From an uncultured Bacteroides sp. (GTDB lineage: Bacteria > Bacteroidota > Bacteroidia > Bacteroidales > Bacteroidaceae): a DNA stretch of 25,858 bases. Numbering within the stretch: position 1 is the first letter of the stretch; each line of letters opens with the position of its first letter. Below, in pieces: positions 8,764 through 17,188 of this stretch. The notes under the pieces are model-generated. The model was not told where the DNA came from and made no database searches. It saw only the letters and a program-made list of their open reading frames with translations. Location: NCBI RefSeq assembly GCF_902491285.1, contig NZ_CABUHK010000074.1:1-25858 (forward strand), in the 5' to 3' direction. The position numbers and the translations under genes are program-made.

Positions 8764-8794
8764 TTTGCTATTTCAAAATAAAGCAGTACTTTTG
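8764..8794 (+). promoter_or_regulatory. tRNA-Pro promoter (TTTG-19-TACTTTTG)
   Basis: TTTG at 8764-8767, a 19-bp spacer and TACTTTTG at 8787-8794 match the Bacteroides consensus at every defined position. Transcription should start near 8800, a few bases before the mature tRNA. Confidence 0.8.
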
Positions 8795-8805
8795 CATCCG
8801 CAATT

Positions 8806-8879
8806 CGGGATGTAGCTCAGCCCGGTAGAGTACGCGTCTGGGGGGCGTGTGGTCGCAAGTTCGAATCTTGTCATCCCGA
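8806..8879 (+). tRNA. tRNA-Pro (anticodon GGG)
   Basis: A full cloverleaf folds. Acceptor arms CGGGATG (8806-8812) and CATCCCG (8872-8878) pair perfectly, with discriminator A at 8879. The D-arm is GCTC/GAGT. The anticodon stem CGCGT/GCGTG encloses the loop CTGGGGG with anticodon GGG at 8840-8842. The T-arm is GCAAG-TTCGAAT-CTTGT. CCA is not encoded. A promoter (8764-8794) and a strong terminator (8893-8930) bracket it, so it is a single-gene unit. Confidence 0.96.
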
Positions 8880-8892
8880 CGAATTGTCCATC

Positions 8893-8930
8893 AAGAGGTT
8901 AGAGTCAAATCTAACCTCTTTCTTTTTATT
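8893..8930 (+). terminator. Intrinsic terminator after tRNA-Pro
   Basis: Perfect 11-bp stem AAGAGGTTAGA (8893-8903) and TCTAACCTCTT (8910-8920), with a 6-nt loop and the T-rich run TCTTTTTATT after it. Confidence 0.9.
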
Positions 8931-9002
8931 CCTCAAGCCAAACTTTATGAATATGGAATAAATAGAACTAGAGCATACTATCAAGAAATATACCTGACAA
9001 CA

Positions 9003-10223
9003 ATGAAAGAAGACCCGAAACATATCCATATCAGCGAATACAACTATCCATTGCCGGATGAACGCATTGCCAAATTCCCATTGGCTGTCCGCGACCAGTC
9101 GAAACTATTGGTGTACCGCCGCGGTGAAGTAAGCGAAGACACTTTCACCTCTTTGCCTGAGTATCTGCCTAAAGGTGCTTTGATGGTATTCAACAATACA
9201 AAAGTTATTCAGGCAAGGCTACATTTCCGTAAGGAAACGGGGGCACTGATTGAAGTGTTCTGCCTTGAGCCCATTCAACCCAATGATTATGTACTGAACT
9301 TCCAGCAAACGGAACATGCCGCATGGCTTTGCATGATTGGCAACCTGAAGAAATGGAAAGACGGGACCCTGAAACGGGAAATGACAGTAAAAGGATTGCC
9401 AATCACGCTGACCGCAACGAGAGGAGAAAGCAGAGGAACCAGCCATTGGGTAGACTTCTCATGGGATAATCCGGAAGTGACTTTCGCCGATATTCTCGAA
9501 GTATTCGGGGAGCTTCCTATCCCTCCTTATCTAAATCGGGAGACGGAAGAGAGCGATAAAGAAACATATCAGACGGTTTATTCAAAGATTAAAGGTTCGG
9601 TAGCCGCACCTACCGCAGGACTGCATTTCACGCCCCGAGTACTGGATGCGCTGCAAGAGAAAGGTATAGAGCTTGAGGAACTGACCTTGCATGTAGGCGC
9701 AGGAACTTTCAAGCCTGTGAAGAGTGAAGAGATTGAAGGTCACGAGATGCATACGGAATATATATCCGTCAACCGGAGCACTATCAAGAAACTTATCGAC
9801 CATGACGGTTGCGCTGTTGCCGTAGGAACCACTTCGGTACGCACACTCGAAAGCCTGTATCATATCGGAGTCACACTGGCAGATAATCCGGACGCTACGG
9901 AAGAGGAACTACACGTCAGACAATGGCAGCCTTATGAAAAGTATGACCAGATTCCCCCGGTAGTTGCGTTGCAAAAGATATTGGGTTACCTCGACAGAAA
10001 CGGTCTTGAGGCACTTCATACCAGTACACAGATAATTATTGCCCCCGGCTACCAGTATAAAATAGTAAAAGCAATGGTTACTAATTTCCATCAGCCGCAA
10101 AGCACTTTATTACTTTTGGTTTCCGCTTTTGTAAAAGGAGACTGGCGCACGATTTATGATTATGCCCTGAACCACGACTTCCGGTTCCTAAGTTACGGAG
10201 ATTCTTCCTTATTAATGCCGTAA
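9003..10223 (+). CDS. queA: S-adenosylmethionine:tRNA ribosyltransferase-isomerase
   Basis: A 406-residue cytoplasmic enzyme that moves the ribosyl part of SAM onto 7-aminomethyl-deazaguanine in tRNA to give epoxyqueuosine, late in queuosine synthesis. Family marks are NYPLPDERIAKFPL near the N-terminus, FNNTKVIQARL, the central KGSVAAPTAGLHFT, and THVGAGTFKP-like LHVGAGTFKPV, then VGTTSVRTLESL and MVTNFHQPQSTLLLLVSAF. The frame is open back to 8847, but that part overlaps the tRNA and its terminator, so the ATG at 9003 (MKEDPKHIHI) is the start. It is longer than the E. coli enzyme (about 356 residues) because of an insertion in the first half. The ORF6N gene begins 21 bp after its stop. Confidence 0.95.
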   Translation: MKEDPKHIHISEYNYPLPDERIAKFPLAVRDQSKLLVYRRGEVSEDTFTSLPEYLPKGALMVFNNTKVIQARLHFRKETGALIEVFCLEPIQPNDYVLNFQQTEHAAWLCMIGNLKKWKDGTLKREMTVKGLPITLTATRGESRGTSHWVDFSWDNPEVTFADILEVFGELPIPPYLNRETEESDKETYQTVYSKIKGSVAAPTAGLHFTPRVLDALQEKGIELEELTLHVGAGTFKPVKSEEIEGHEMHTEYISVNRSTIKKLIDHDGCAVAVGTTSVRTLESLYHIGVTLADNPDATEEELHVRQWQPYEKYDQIPPVVALQKILGYLDRNGLEALHTSTQIIIAPGYQYKIVKAMVTNFHQPQSTLLLLVSAFVKGDWRTIYDYALNHDFRFLSYGDSSLLMP

Positions 10224-10244
10224 ACTAAAAGTAGAAATTACAGC

Positions 10245-10595
10245 ATGGAAAAACCACCCATAGAAATCGAAAACAGAATCTACGAGATTCGAGGAACAAA
10301 GGTTATGTTAGATTTCGATTTATCAGAATTATATGGAATAGAAACCAGAGTGTTGAAGCAAGCTGTCAGAAGAAATATCGACAGATTCCCTGAAGATTTT
10401 ATGTTCAGGTTGACCCAAGAAGAATCTAATCAACTGATTTCCATAGGGGTATCACAAAATGTGATACCTTCCCATTATAATATTGGTTCAACATCTTTAT
10501 TCGCTTTCACCGAAAATGGCGTAGCTATGTTATCTTCCGTTCTCAAACCAATACAGGAAGAACTATTATTAAAGGATTCAAAAAGTAAACAATAG
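10245..10595 (+). CDS. Shortened ORF6N-domain DNA-binding protein
   Basis: A 116-residue protein with the ORF6N domain of phage and Bacteroides anti-repressor-like proteins: NRIYEIRGTKVMLDFDLSEL, then VLKQAVRRNIDRFPEDFMF, then LFAFTENGVAMLSSVL. Relatives usually continue well past this last motif with a helical C-terminal half; here the protein stops about 15 residues later with EELLLKDSKSKQ. It may be an internally deleted remnant or a working mini-version. It is more AT-rich than queA and the NUDIX gene on either side, and sits 21 bp after queA and 5 bp before the next start, like a small insertion into an operon. Natural targets are unknown. Confidence 0.7.
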   Translation: MEKPPIEIENRIYEIRGTKVMLDFDLSELYGIETRVLKQAVRRNIDRFPEDFMFRLTQEESNQLISIGVSQNVIPSHYNIGSTSLFAFTENGVAMLSSVLKPIQEELLLKDSKSKQ

Positions 10596-10600
10596 AAACA

Positions 10601-11122
10601 ATGATGTCAAGCGATAACAACCAAGAAATGTTCCCCATCGTCGATGAGCAGGGAAATATCACCGGAGCCGCCACCCGCGGAGAATGCCACAGCGGCAGCA
10701 AATTGCTTCATCCAGTCGTCCATCTGCACGTCTTCAACGCAAAAGGAGACTTGTATCTGCAAAAACGTCCCGAATGGAAAGACATCCAACCCGGGAAATG
10801 GGATACAGCCGTAGGCGGACATATCGATTTAGGCGAAAGCGTAGAGATAGCCCTTAAACGGGAAGCCCGTGAAGAACTGGGCATCACGGACTTTACTCCT
10901 GAACTTCTGACTAATTATGTTTTCGAGTCCGACCGTGAGAAGGAACTCGTATTTGTTCATAAGACAGTCTACGACGGTGAAATCCACCCCAGCGACGAAC
11001 TGGACGGCGGACGTTTCTGGACCATCGAAGAAATAAAAGAGAACCTGGGAAAAGGAATTTTCACTCCCAACTTTGAAGGAGAACTGAAGAAAGTATCCCT
11101 TATTCCTTCTCTATCCAAGTAA
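10601..11122 (+). CDS. NUDIX hydrolase, YfcD/isopentenyl-isomerase-like branch
   Basis: A 173-residue protein with an intact Nudix box at residues 73-95: G73-x5-E79-x7-R87-E88-x2-E91-E92-x-G94, the Mg-binding site for hydrolysing nucleoside diphosphate-linked substrates. The N-terminal part (MFPIVDEQGNITGAATRGEC, HPVVHLHVFN, LYLQKRPEWKDIQPGKWD) resembles the YfcD/Idi-like branch. The actual substrate cannot be told from sequence. Two adjacent ATG codons (10601, 10604) could start it. It begins 5 bp after the ORF6N gene and its last 23 bp overlap the converging peroxidase gene. Confidence 0.88.
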   Translation: MMSSDNNQEMFPIVDEQGNITGAATRGECHSGSKLLHPVVHLHVFNAKGDLYLQKRPEWKDIQPGKWDTAVGGHIDLGESVEIALKREAREELGITDFTPELLTNYVFESDREKELVFVHKTVYDGEIHPSDELDGGRFWTIEEIKENLGKGIFTPNFEGELKKVSLIPSLSK

Positions 11123-11669
11123 TGATTTTCTCCGAGAACGGGCTCTCTTTGGGGGCAACGAACCCAATCCAGTTTCCGTTCTCGTCAATCATAAACTTCT
11201 GGAAGTTCCACTGAACCGGTGCATCTTCTTTTCCATTCAATTTCTTCTCCGTCAGCCATTGATAAAGCGGAGCCATCTCCTTGCCTTTGACGGAAATCTT
11301 TGCCATCATCGGAAAAGTGACATCATACTTCAATGAACAGAACTTGGCAATCTCCTCATTGCTTCCCGGCTCCTGCCCCATAAAGTTATTGGCGGGAAAG
11401 CCGATAATAACGAAGTTCTTATCCTTATACTTCTCGTACAATTCCTGCAACTTGGCATATTGTGGTGTCAAGCCACACTTGGAAGCCACATTCACCACCA
11501 GCACTTTCTTTCCTTTCAAGGACGAAAGAGGAAATTCCTTACCGTCAATCGTTTGCACAGTGAAGTCGTAGAAAGACTTATTCTGCGCTTCCAAAGATAT
11601 TGCACACACCATAGCTACCACCATTAAAATAAATGATTTAATACTCAACACGTATTTAGTTCGTTTCAT
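11100..11669 (-). CDS. Glutathione peroxidase-family thiol peroxidase, exported
   Basis: A 189-residue peroxidase that would reduce hydroperoxides using an active-site cysteine. The N-terminal hydrophobic segment (SFILMVVAMVCAISLEA, about residues 12-28) looks like a signal peptide, so it probably acts in the periplasm. The peroxidatic cysteine is C65 in NVASKCGLTPQY. C111 in AKFCSLKYDVTFP matches the resolving cysteine of thioredoxin-dependent members such as yeast Gpx3. W154-N155 of the catalytic set is present in VQWNF. The usual FPCNQF motif reads FPANNF, so the catalytic Gln is Asn and the middle Cys is Ala. It is Cys-type with no selenocysteine. It overlaps the NUDIX gene tail to tail. 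Confidence 0.92.
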   Translation of the reverse strand: MKRTKYVLSIKSFILMVVAMVCAISLEAQNKSFYDFTVQTIDGKEFPLSSLKGKKVLVVNVASKCGLTPQYAKLQELYEKYKDKNFVIIGFPANNFMGQEPGSNEEIAKFCSLKYDVTFPMMAKISVKGKEMAPLYQWLTEKKLNGKEDAPVQWNFQKFMIDENGNWIGFVAPKESPFSEKIITWIEKE

Positions 11670-11847
11670 ATTAAACGAACCGGAGTGAAAAAATGTTTGC
11701 TTCGATTCACACTATTCATCATAAGTATCGGATACAGGTTCTAAAAGATTAGTTCCCCCGCAGAACATTCAAGCCGCCATTTCGTCACTTCGCCCTGCAA
11801 TTTTTCCACTTCATCCGTTCCTGATTACGATGAACGCAGATAGTCCG

Positions 11848-11855
11848 TAGTTTTG
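11848..11855 (+). promoter_or_regulatory. -7 element upstream of the efflux operon
   Basis: TAGTTTTG matches TAnnTTTG and lies 29 bp before the pump ATG at 11885, giving a predicted leader of about 24 nt. No convincing -33 TTTG is present, which would fit a promoter needing an activator, though that is inference. Confidence 0.5.
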
Positions 11856-11884
11856 TAACATGAAATAATAACACAAAGAGAATC

Positions 11885-14800
11885 ATGTTTACAGCTATTG
11901 TACGTTTTTCAATCAAGAAGAAGCTGTTTGTAGGGCTCACTACCCTCTTCCTGCTTATCGGCGGTATCTACGCGATGTTGACATTACCTATCGACGCCGT
12001 GCCCGATATCACCAACAACCAGGTACAGATTGTGACCGTGTCGCCCACCCTTGCACCGCAAGAGGTAGAACAGCTCATCACCATGCCTATCGAACTAGCG
12101 ATGAGCAACATCATGAATGTAGAAGATATCCGTTCCGTCAGCCGCTTCGGGCTATCGGTAGTGACCGTCGTGTTCAAAGAAAGCGTCCCTACCCTCGATG
12201 CCCGGCAGCTTATCAACGAACAGATACAAACCGTTGCCGGAGAGATTCCCCCCGAACTCGGAGCACCGGAAATGATGCCTATCACCACCGGACTCGGAGA
12301 AATCTACCAGTACATACTGAAAGTAGCTCCCGGTTACGAAGAGAAATACGATGCCATGGAACTACGCACCATTCAGGACTGGATGGTGAAACGCCAGTTG
12401 TCCGGCATACCGGGTATCGTAGAAATCAACAGCTTCGGCGGCTACCTGAAACAATATGAAGTCGCCGTCGACCCGGACGCACTCTTCTCACTGAACATCA
12501 CCATCGGCGAAGTATTCGAAGCCCTCAGCAGCAACAACCAGAACACAGGCGGAAGCTACATTGAAAAAGCAAATAACGCCTATTATATCCGGTCTGAAGG
12601 TATGATAACCCGGACGAAGGACATCGAACGCATCGTTGTAGCCAACCGGAACGGTATTCCGGTACATATCAGCGATGTAGGCGTAGTCCGTTTCGGCTCT
12701 CCCAAACGTTTCGGCGCCATGACAATGGACGGTGAAGGCGAATGTGTAGGCGGAATCGCGATGATGCTGAAAGGAGCCAACGCCAACGTCGTCACCCAGG
12801 AACTGGAAAAAAGAGTAGAGAAGATACAGCACCTGCTGCCCGAAGGAGTCAGCATCGAACCTTATCTGAACCGCTCGGAACTGGTGAACCGAAATATCTC
12901 AACCGTTGTCAACAACCTGATTGAAGGTGCAATTATCGTATTCCTCGTACTTATCATCTTCCTCGGCAATGTACGTGCCGGACTGATTGTCGCGTCAGTC
13001 ATCCCGCTGGCAATGCTCTTTGCCTTTATCATGATGCGCCTTTTCAATGTCACCGCCAACCTGATGAGCCTCGGCGCCATCGACTTCGGTATCGTTGTGG
13101 ACGGCTCTATCGTCATACTGGAAGGTATCCTTGCCCATATCTACGGCAAGCAGTTCCGGGGACGGACGCTCACCCGTGAAGAGATGGATGCAGAAGTGGA
13201 AAAAGGAGCATCCGGCGTAGTCCGCTCGGCCACTTTCGCCGTATTGATTATCCTGATAGTATTCTTCCCCATCCTCACCCTGAACGGAATTGAAGGAAAA
13301 TACTTCACCCCGATGGCAAAAACACTTGTATTCTGCATCATCGGAGCCTTGATTCTTTCACTCACCTATGTCCCGATGATGGCATCGCTCTTCCTGAAAC
13401 ATACCATCGTGGTGAAACCGACACCTGCCGACCGTTTCTTCGAGAAACTGAACAGCGTATATCAACGTTGCCTGCGTTCCTGCCTGCATCACAAGTGGCG
13501 TACCGTCATCGTAGCCTTTGCCGCGCTAATCGGCTCGCTCTTCCTCTTCACCCGGCTGGGTGCCGAATTTATCCCGACCCTGGACGAAGGCGACTTCGCC
13601 ATGCAAATGACATTACCTGCCGGAAGTTCGTTGTCAGAAAGTATCGAAGTATCCCGTCTGGCAGAAAAGACGCTGATGGACAAATTCCCGGAAATCAAGC
13701 ACGTAGTTGCCAAAATCGGAACGGCGGAAGTCCCCACCGACCCGATGGCAGTAGAAGACGCCGACGTGATGATTATCATGAAACCTTTCAAAGAATGGAC
13801 CAGCGCAGGAAACCGTGCGGAAATGGTGGATAAGATGAAAGAAGCACTCGAACCACTGTCCGAGCGTGCCGAATTCAACTTCTCGCAACCGATACAGCTC
13901 CGTTTTAATGAACTGATGACAGGCGCCAAAGCCGATATTGCCGTCAAACTGTACGGAGAAGACACCCACGAACTCTACGAGAAAGCAAAAGAAGCCGCCG
14001 CCTATGTAGAAAAAGTGCCGGGAGCGTCAGACGTCATCGTAGAGCAGACAATGGGATTGCCCCAGCTTGTGGTAAAATACAACCGCAGCAAGATAGCCCG
14101 CTACGGCATCAACATAGAAGAGCTCAACACGATTATCCGAACCGCCTATGCCGGAGAATCCAGCGGCGTAGTGTTTGAAAACGAACGAAGGTTCGACCTC
14201 GTCGTCCGTCTCGACCAGGAGAAAGTGGCGGATTTGAATCTCGACAAATTGTTTGTGCGCACTTCCGAAGGAATCCAGATTCCGGTCGGAGAAGTAGCGA
14301 GCATAGACCTCGTCAGCGGGCCTCTCCAAATCAACCGCGACGCTACAAAACGCCGTATCGTCATCGGTGTCAATGTGCGCGACGCGGATATACAGCAAGT
14401 GGTGGCGGACATACAAAAGACACTGGACAGGAACGTCAAACTGAAACCGGGATATTACTTCGAATACGGCGGTCAGTTCGAGAACTTGCAGAACGCCATT
14501 CACACGCTGCTCATTGTCATTCCGGTAGCATTGATGCTCATCCTGTTGATTCTGTTCTTTGCTTTCAAGAATATCACCTATACACTGATGGTATTCTCCA
14601 CCGTTCCGCTGTCGCTTATCGGCGGTATCGTCGCCCTTTGGCTGCGCGGACTTCCGTTCAGCATATCGGCGGGTGTAGGCTTCATCGCATTATTTGGCGT
14701 GGCAGTACTGAACGGTATCCTCATGGTGAATCACTTCAACGAACTTCGTAAACAAAACACTTACCCCATGAGTACAAACCGAATCATCGCCAAGGGAACT

Positions 14801-16210
14801 CCGCATCTGCTTCGTCCCGTATTCCTGACAGGCTTGGTGGCATCATTGGGATTTGTCCCGATGGCCATCGCCACTTCCGCCGGCTCCGAAGTGCAACGCC
14901 CGCTGGCAACTGTCGTTATCGGCGGATTGATTATCTCCACTGTATTGACATTGCTTATCATCCCGGTGTTCTACAAGATTGTAAACTCCTTCGCAACCTG
15001 GAAACGTCCGGGAGTCAAGTTTCACCTGCCGTTCTTCGTCCTTCTTCCGCTATTCCTATTGATTCCTTCTTTCGTTTCCGCGCAACAGGCATCGACCGTC
15101 ACTTTGGAACAGGCTATCGAGATGGCGAAACAGAATCACCCCCGTCTGAAAATGGCAACCAACGCCATCCAACAAGCCAAGGCTACCCGTGGAGAGATTG
15201 TAGAAGCTACCCCTACCTCATTCAGTTATTCCTGGGGGCAACTCAACGGAGAGAACAAGAAAGACAAGGAACTGGCTTTCGAGCAAAGCCTGGGTTCTCT
15301 GCTCACTCCGTTCTACAAGAATGCATTAGTCAACCGCCAAGTGAAAACAACCACATTCTATCGCCAGATGGTAGAGAAGGAAGTCACGGCAGAAGTGAAA
15401 CGGGCATGGGCGTACTACCAATATGCCGCCAACCTCTGTGCAATGTACCGCGACCAGGATAAGATGGCGGAAAAGTTACAGCATATCGGTGAACTGCGTT
15501 ATCAACAGGGGGAAATCACCCTGCTCGAAAAGAATATGATGACAACTGTCGCCGCCGAACTGCACAACCGTTGGTTCCAGGCACAGGAAGAAGAGAAAAT
15601 GGCTTTGGCACGCTTCCGTTGGAGTTGTTATTCAGACCAGCCGCTTGTTCCGGCAGATTCTACCTTATCGCTGTTTTATACCAGCCTTTCAGACGGGACG
15701 CTGTCGGGAGCACACACTGCTTACTTTCAAAGTCAGGCGGACGAAGCGAAAGCCATGCTTCATGTAGAGCGGAGCCATTTCTTTCCGGAAATCAGCGTGG
15801 GATATACCCGCCAGGATATTCTTCCGTTGAAGAATCTGAATGCGTGGATGGTGGGTGTCTCCTTCCCTATCTACTTCCTGCCTCAAAAGAGCAAGGTAAA
15901 GCAAGCACGGTTATCCGCTACCTCAGCACAGATTCAGGCAGACGCGAACATTCGCGAATTGAGAAACAAGGTATTTGAGTTGGAAGCCTCACTCCGCAGA
16001 TACAACGAGAGCTTGCGCTACTACACTTCTTCCGCCTTGAAAGAAGCGGACGAGTTGACCAAGGCTGCCAATCTCCAGTTGCAACAGAGCGAAACGGGTA
16101 TAGCGGAATACATACAGTCCATAACAACCTCCCGGGATATTCGCCGCGGCTATATCGAGACTGTCTACCAATATAACATTGCCGCATTAGAGTATGAACT
16201 ATTTAGATAA
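11885..16210 (+). CDS. CzcA/CusA-family RND efflux pump fused to a TolC-type outer-membrane channel
   Basis: A 1441-residue fusion. Residues 1-1037 are a heavy-metal-type RND transporter: FSIKKKLFVGLTTLFLLIGG is the first membrane helix, and TM4 carries the proton-relay acids D400, D406 and E413 (IDFGIVVDGSIVILE). Residues 1043-1064 form a hydrophobic, signal-like segment ending FVSA-QQ. From about 1066 a TolC-type domain follows (VTLEQAIEMAKQNHPRL, then long helical repeats). The inner-membrane pump and outer-membrane channel would thus be made as one chain, perhaps cut after FVSA. The pore segment FAMQMTLPAG and NELMTGAKADIAVKLYG look closer to CzcA-type than to CusA, so divalent cations are favoured over Cu/Ag; this is inference. 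The adaptor and a two-component system follow. Confidence 0.93.
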   Translation: MFTAIVRFSIKKKLFVGLTTLFLLIGGIYAMLTLPIDAVPDITNNQVQIVTVSPTLAPQEVEQLITMPIELAMSNIMNVEDIRSVSRFGLSVVTVVFKESVPTLDARQLINEQIQTVAGEIPPELGAPEMMPITTGLGEIYQYILKVAPGYEEKYDAMELRTIQDWMVKRQLSGIPGIVEINSFGGYLKQYEVAVDPDALFSLNITIGEVFEALSSNNQNTGGSYIEKANNAYYIRSEGMITRTKDIERIVVANRNGIPVHISDVGVVRFGSPKRFGAMTMDGEGECVGGIAMMLKGANANVVTQELEKRVEKIQHLLPEGVSIEPYLNRSELVNRNISTVVNNLIEGAIIVFLVLIIFLGNVRAGLIVASVIPLAMLFAFIMMRLFNVTANLMSLGAIDFGIVVDGSIVILEGILAHIYGKQFRGRTLTREEMDAEVEKGASGVVRSATFAVLIILIVFFPILTLNGIEGKYFTPMAKTLVFCIIGALILSLTYVPMMASLFLKHTIVVKPTPADRFFEKLNSVYQRCLRSCLHHKWRTVIVAFAALIGSLFLFTRLGAEFIPTLDEGDFAMQMTLPAGSSLSESIEVSRLAEKTLMDKFPEIKHVVAKIGTAEVPTDPMAVEDADVMIIMKPFKEWTSAGNRAEMVDKMKEALEPLSERAEFNFSQPIQLRFNELMTGAKADIAVKLYGEDTHELYEKAKEAAAYVEKVPGASDVIVEQTMGLPQLVVKYNRSKIARYGINIEELNTIIRTAYAGESSGVVFENERRFDLVVRLDQEKVADLNLDKLFVRTSEGIQIPVGEVASIDLVSGPLQINRDATKRRIVIGVNVRDADIQQVVADIQKTLDRNVKLKPGYYFEYGGQFENLQNAIHTLLIVIPVALMLILLILFFAFKNITYTLMVFSTVPLSLIGGIVALWLRGLPFSISAGVGFIALFGVAVLNGILMVNHFNELRKQNTYPMSTNRIIAKGTPHLLRPVFLTGLVASLGFVPMAIATSAGSEVQRPLATVVIGGLIISTVLTLLIIPVFYKIVNSFATWKRPGVKFHLPFFVLLPLFLLIPSFVSAQQASTVTLEQAIEMAKQNHPRLKMATNAIQQAKATRGEIVEATPTSFSYSWGQLNGENKKDKELAFEQSLGSLLTPFYKNALVNRQVKTTTFYRQMVEKEVTAEVKRAWAYYQYAANLCAMYRDQDKMAEKLQHIGELRYQQGEITLLEKNMMTTVAAELHNRWFQAQEEEKMALARFRWSCYSDQPLVPADSTLSLFYTSLSDGTLSGAHTAYFQSQADEAKAMLHVERSHFFPEISVGYTRQDILPLKNLNAWMVGVSFPIYFLPQKSKVKQARLSATSAQIQADANIRELRNKVFELEASLRRYNESLRYYTSSALKEADELTKAANLQLQQSETGIAEYIQSITTSRDIRRGYIETVYQYNIAALEYELFR

Positions 16211-16259
16211 ATTGAGAATTGAGAGTTTTGATAATACATTCTATTATAAAATACAGAAG

Positions 16260-17159
16260 ATGAAGAAGATATTTTACCCTGTCCTTTTACTTGCTTTGAC
16301 AGCTTGTAAGGGCAATCAACAGACTACGGATAACGAAACCGGTATGGTTTCCGCAACTGAAGTTGCGACAGACACCGTAGCGAAACAACCCGAAGTGGAT
16401 GCCATCACTTCCGCGACTTCAAAACCGAATCAGGTTTCATTCAACGGGCGCATTGTTCTCCCGCCCCAACGACAAGCAACCATAGCCTTAACGATGGGTG
16501 GAGTGGTCAAGAACACCTCTCTGTTGCCCGGACAACATATAGCTAAAAACGCAGTTATCGCCACCTTGGAAAATCCGGAATTCATTACCCTGCAACAGAC
16601 TTATCTGGACAGTCATGCACAGGCGGAATATCTTCTAGCGGAATACGAGCGTCAAAAAGCACTTTCCGCCGAACAAGCGGCTTCGCAAAAGAAGTTCCAA
16701 CAAAGCAAAGCGGATTATCTCTCCATGAAAAGCCGCCAGGATGCCGCTGCCGCGCAACTCTCACTTCTGGGCGTCACCCCGGAAACATTGCTAAAGAACG
16801 GTATCCAGCCATTGCTGGAAGTGAAAGCCCCCATCAGCGGCTATGCAGCCAATGTGGCAATGAATATAGGCAAATATATCAATCCGGGCGAAGCTCTTTG
16901 TGAGATTATTGATAAAAGCTCCCCGATACTCTGCCTGACTACTTACGAAAAAGACCTTGCAGACATCCAAACAGGCAGTCTCGTACAATTCCGCGTCAAC
17001 GGGATGGGAACGCAGACATTCAACGGCACAGTGGTCTCCATCGGACAAAAAGTAGATGAAACCAACCGTTCGCTCGAAGTATATTCCTCTATCAAAGAGA
17101 CAAACGCACAATTCCGACCGGGCATGTATGTCACAGCACATATTCAGAAAAACGATTAA
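16260..17159 (+). CDS. Efflux RND periplasmic adaptor subunit, lipoprotein
   Basis: A 299-residue membrane-fusion protein bridging the RND pump and its outer-membrane channel. I take the ATG at 16260 because it gives a lipoprotein signal, MKKIFYPVLLLALTAC with the lipid-bearing Cys at 16; the frame is open further upstream to 16194, overlapping the pump gene, but that would bury the signal. After a linker come a lipoyl/barrel-sandwich half (IALTMGGVVKNTSLLPGQHI), a coiled-coil hairpin (about residues 115-175), the second lipoyl half (VKAPISGYAANVAMNIGKYI) and a beta-barrel ending FRPGMYVTAHI. It is short for the family, with little or no membrane-proximal domain. No His/Met-rich metal chaperone tail is present. 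Confidence 0.9.
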   Translation: MKKIFYPVLLLALTACKGNQQTTDNETGMVSATEVATDTVAKQPEVDAITSATSKPNQVSFNGRIVLPPQRQATIALTMGGVVKNTSLLPGQHIAKNAVIATLENPEFITLQQTYLDSHAQAEYLLAEYERQKALSAEQAASQKKFQQSKADYLSMKSRQDAAAAQLSLLGVTPETLLKNGIQPLLEVKAPISGYAANVAMNIGKYINPGEALCEIIDKSSPILCLTTYEKDLADIQTGSLVQFRVNGMGTQTFNGTVVSIGQKVDETNRSLEVYSSIKETNAQFRPGMYVTAHIQKND

Positions 17160-17176
17160 CCACTAAAAAATTCCCT

Positions 17177-17184
17177 TATCTTTG
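17177..17184 (+). promoter_or_regulatory. -7-like element directly before the kinase start codon
   Basis: TATCTTTG fits TAnnTTTG and ends 4 bp before the kinase ATG at 17189. Transcription from it would begin at or within a base or two of the start codon. No -33 TTTG lies at 19-21 bp upstream (the region reads GATTA). Confidence 0.4.
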
Positions 17185-17188
17185 CAGT

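Noticed and set aside
8806..8879. tRNA-Pro as the attachment site of an integrated element
   Set aside because: No copy of the tRNA 3' end was seen elsewhere in the window, no integrase is adjacent, and housekeeping queA follows directly.
8847..9002. Upstream extension of queA to 8847
   Set aside because: This part overlaps the tRNA-Pro gene and its terminator; the ATG at 9003 gives the normal QueA N-terminus.
16194..16259. Upstream start of the efflux adaptor overlapping the pump gene
   Set aside because: It would place 22 extra residues before a clear lipoprotein signal peptide.
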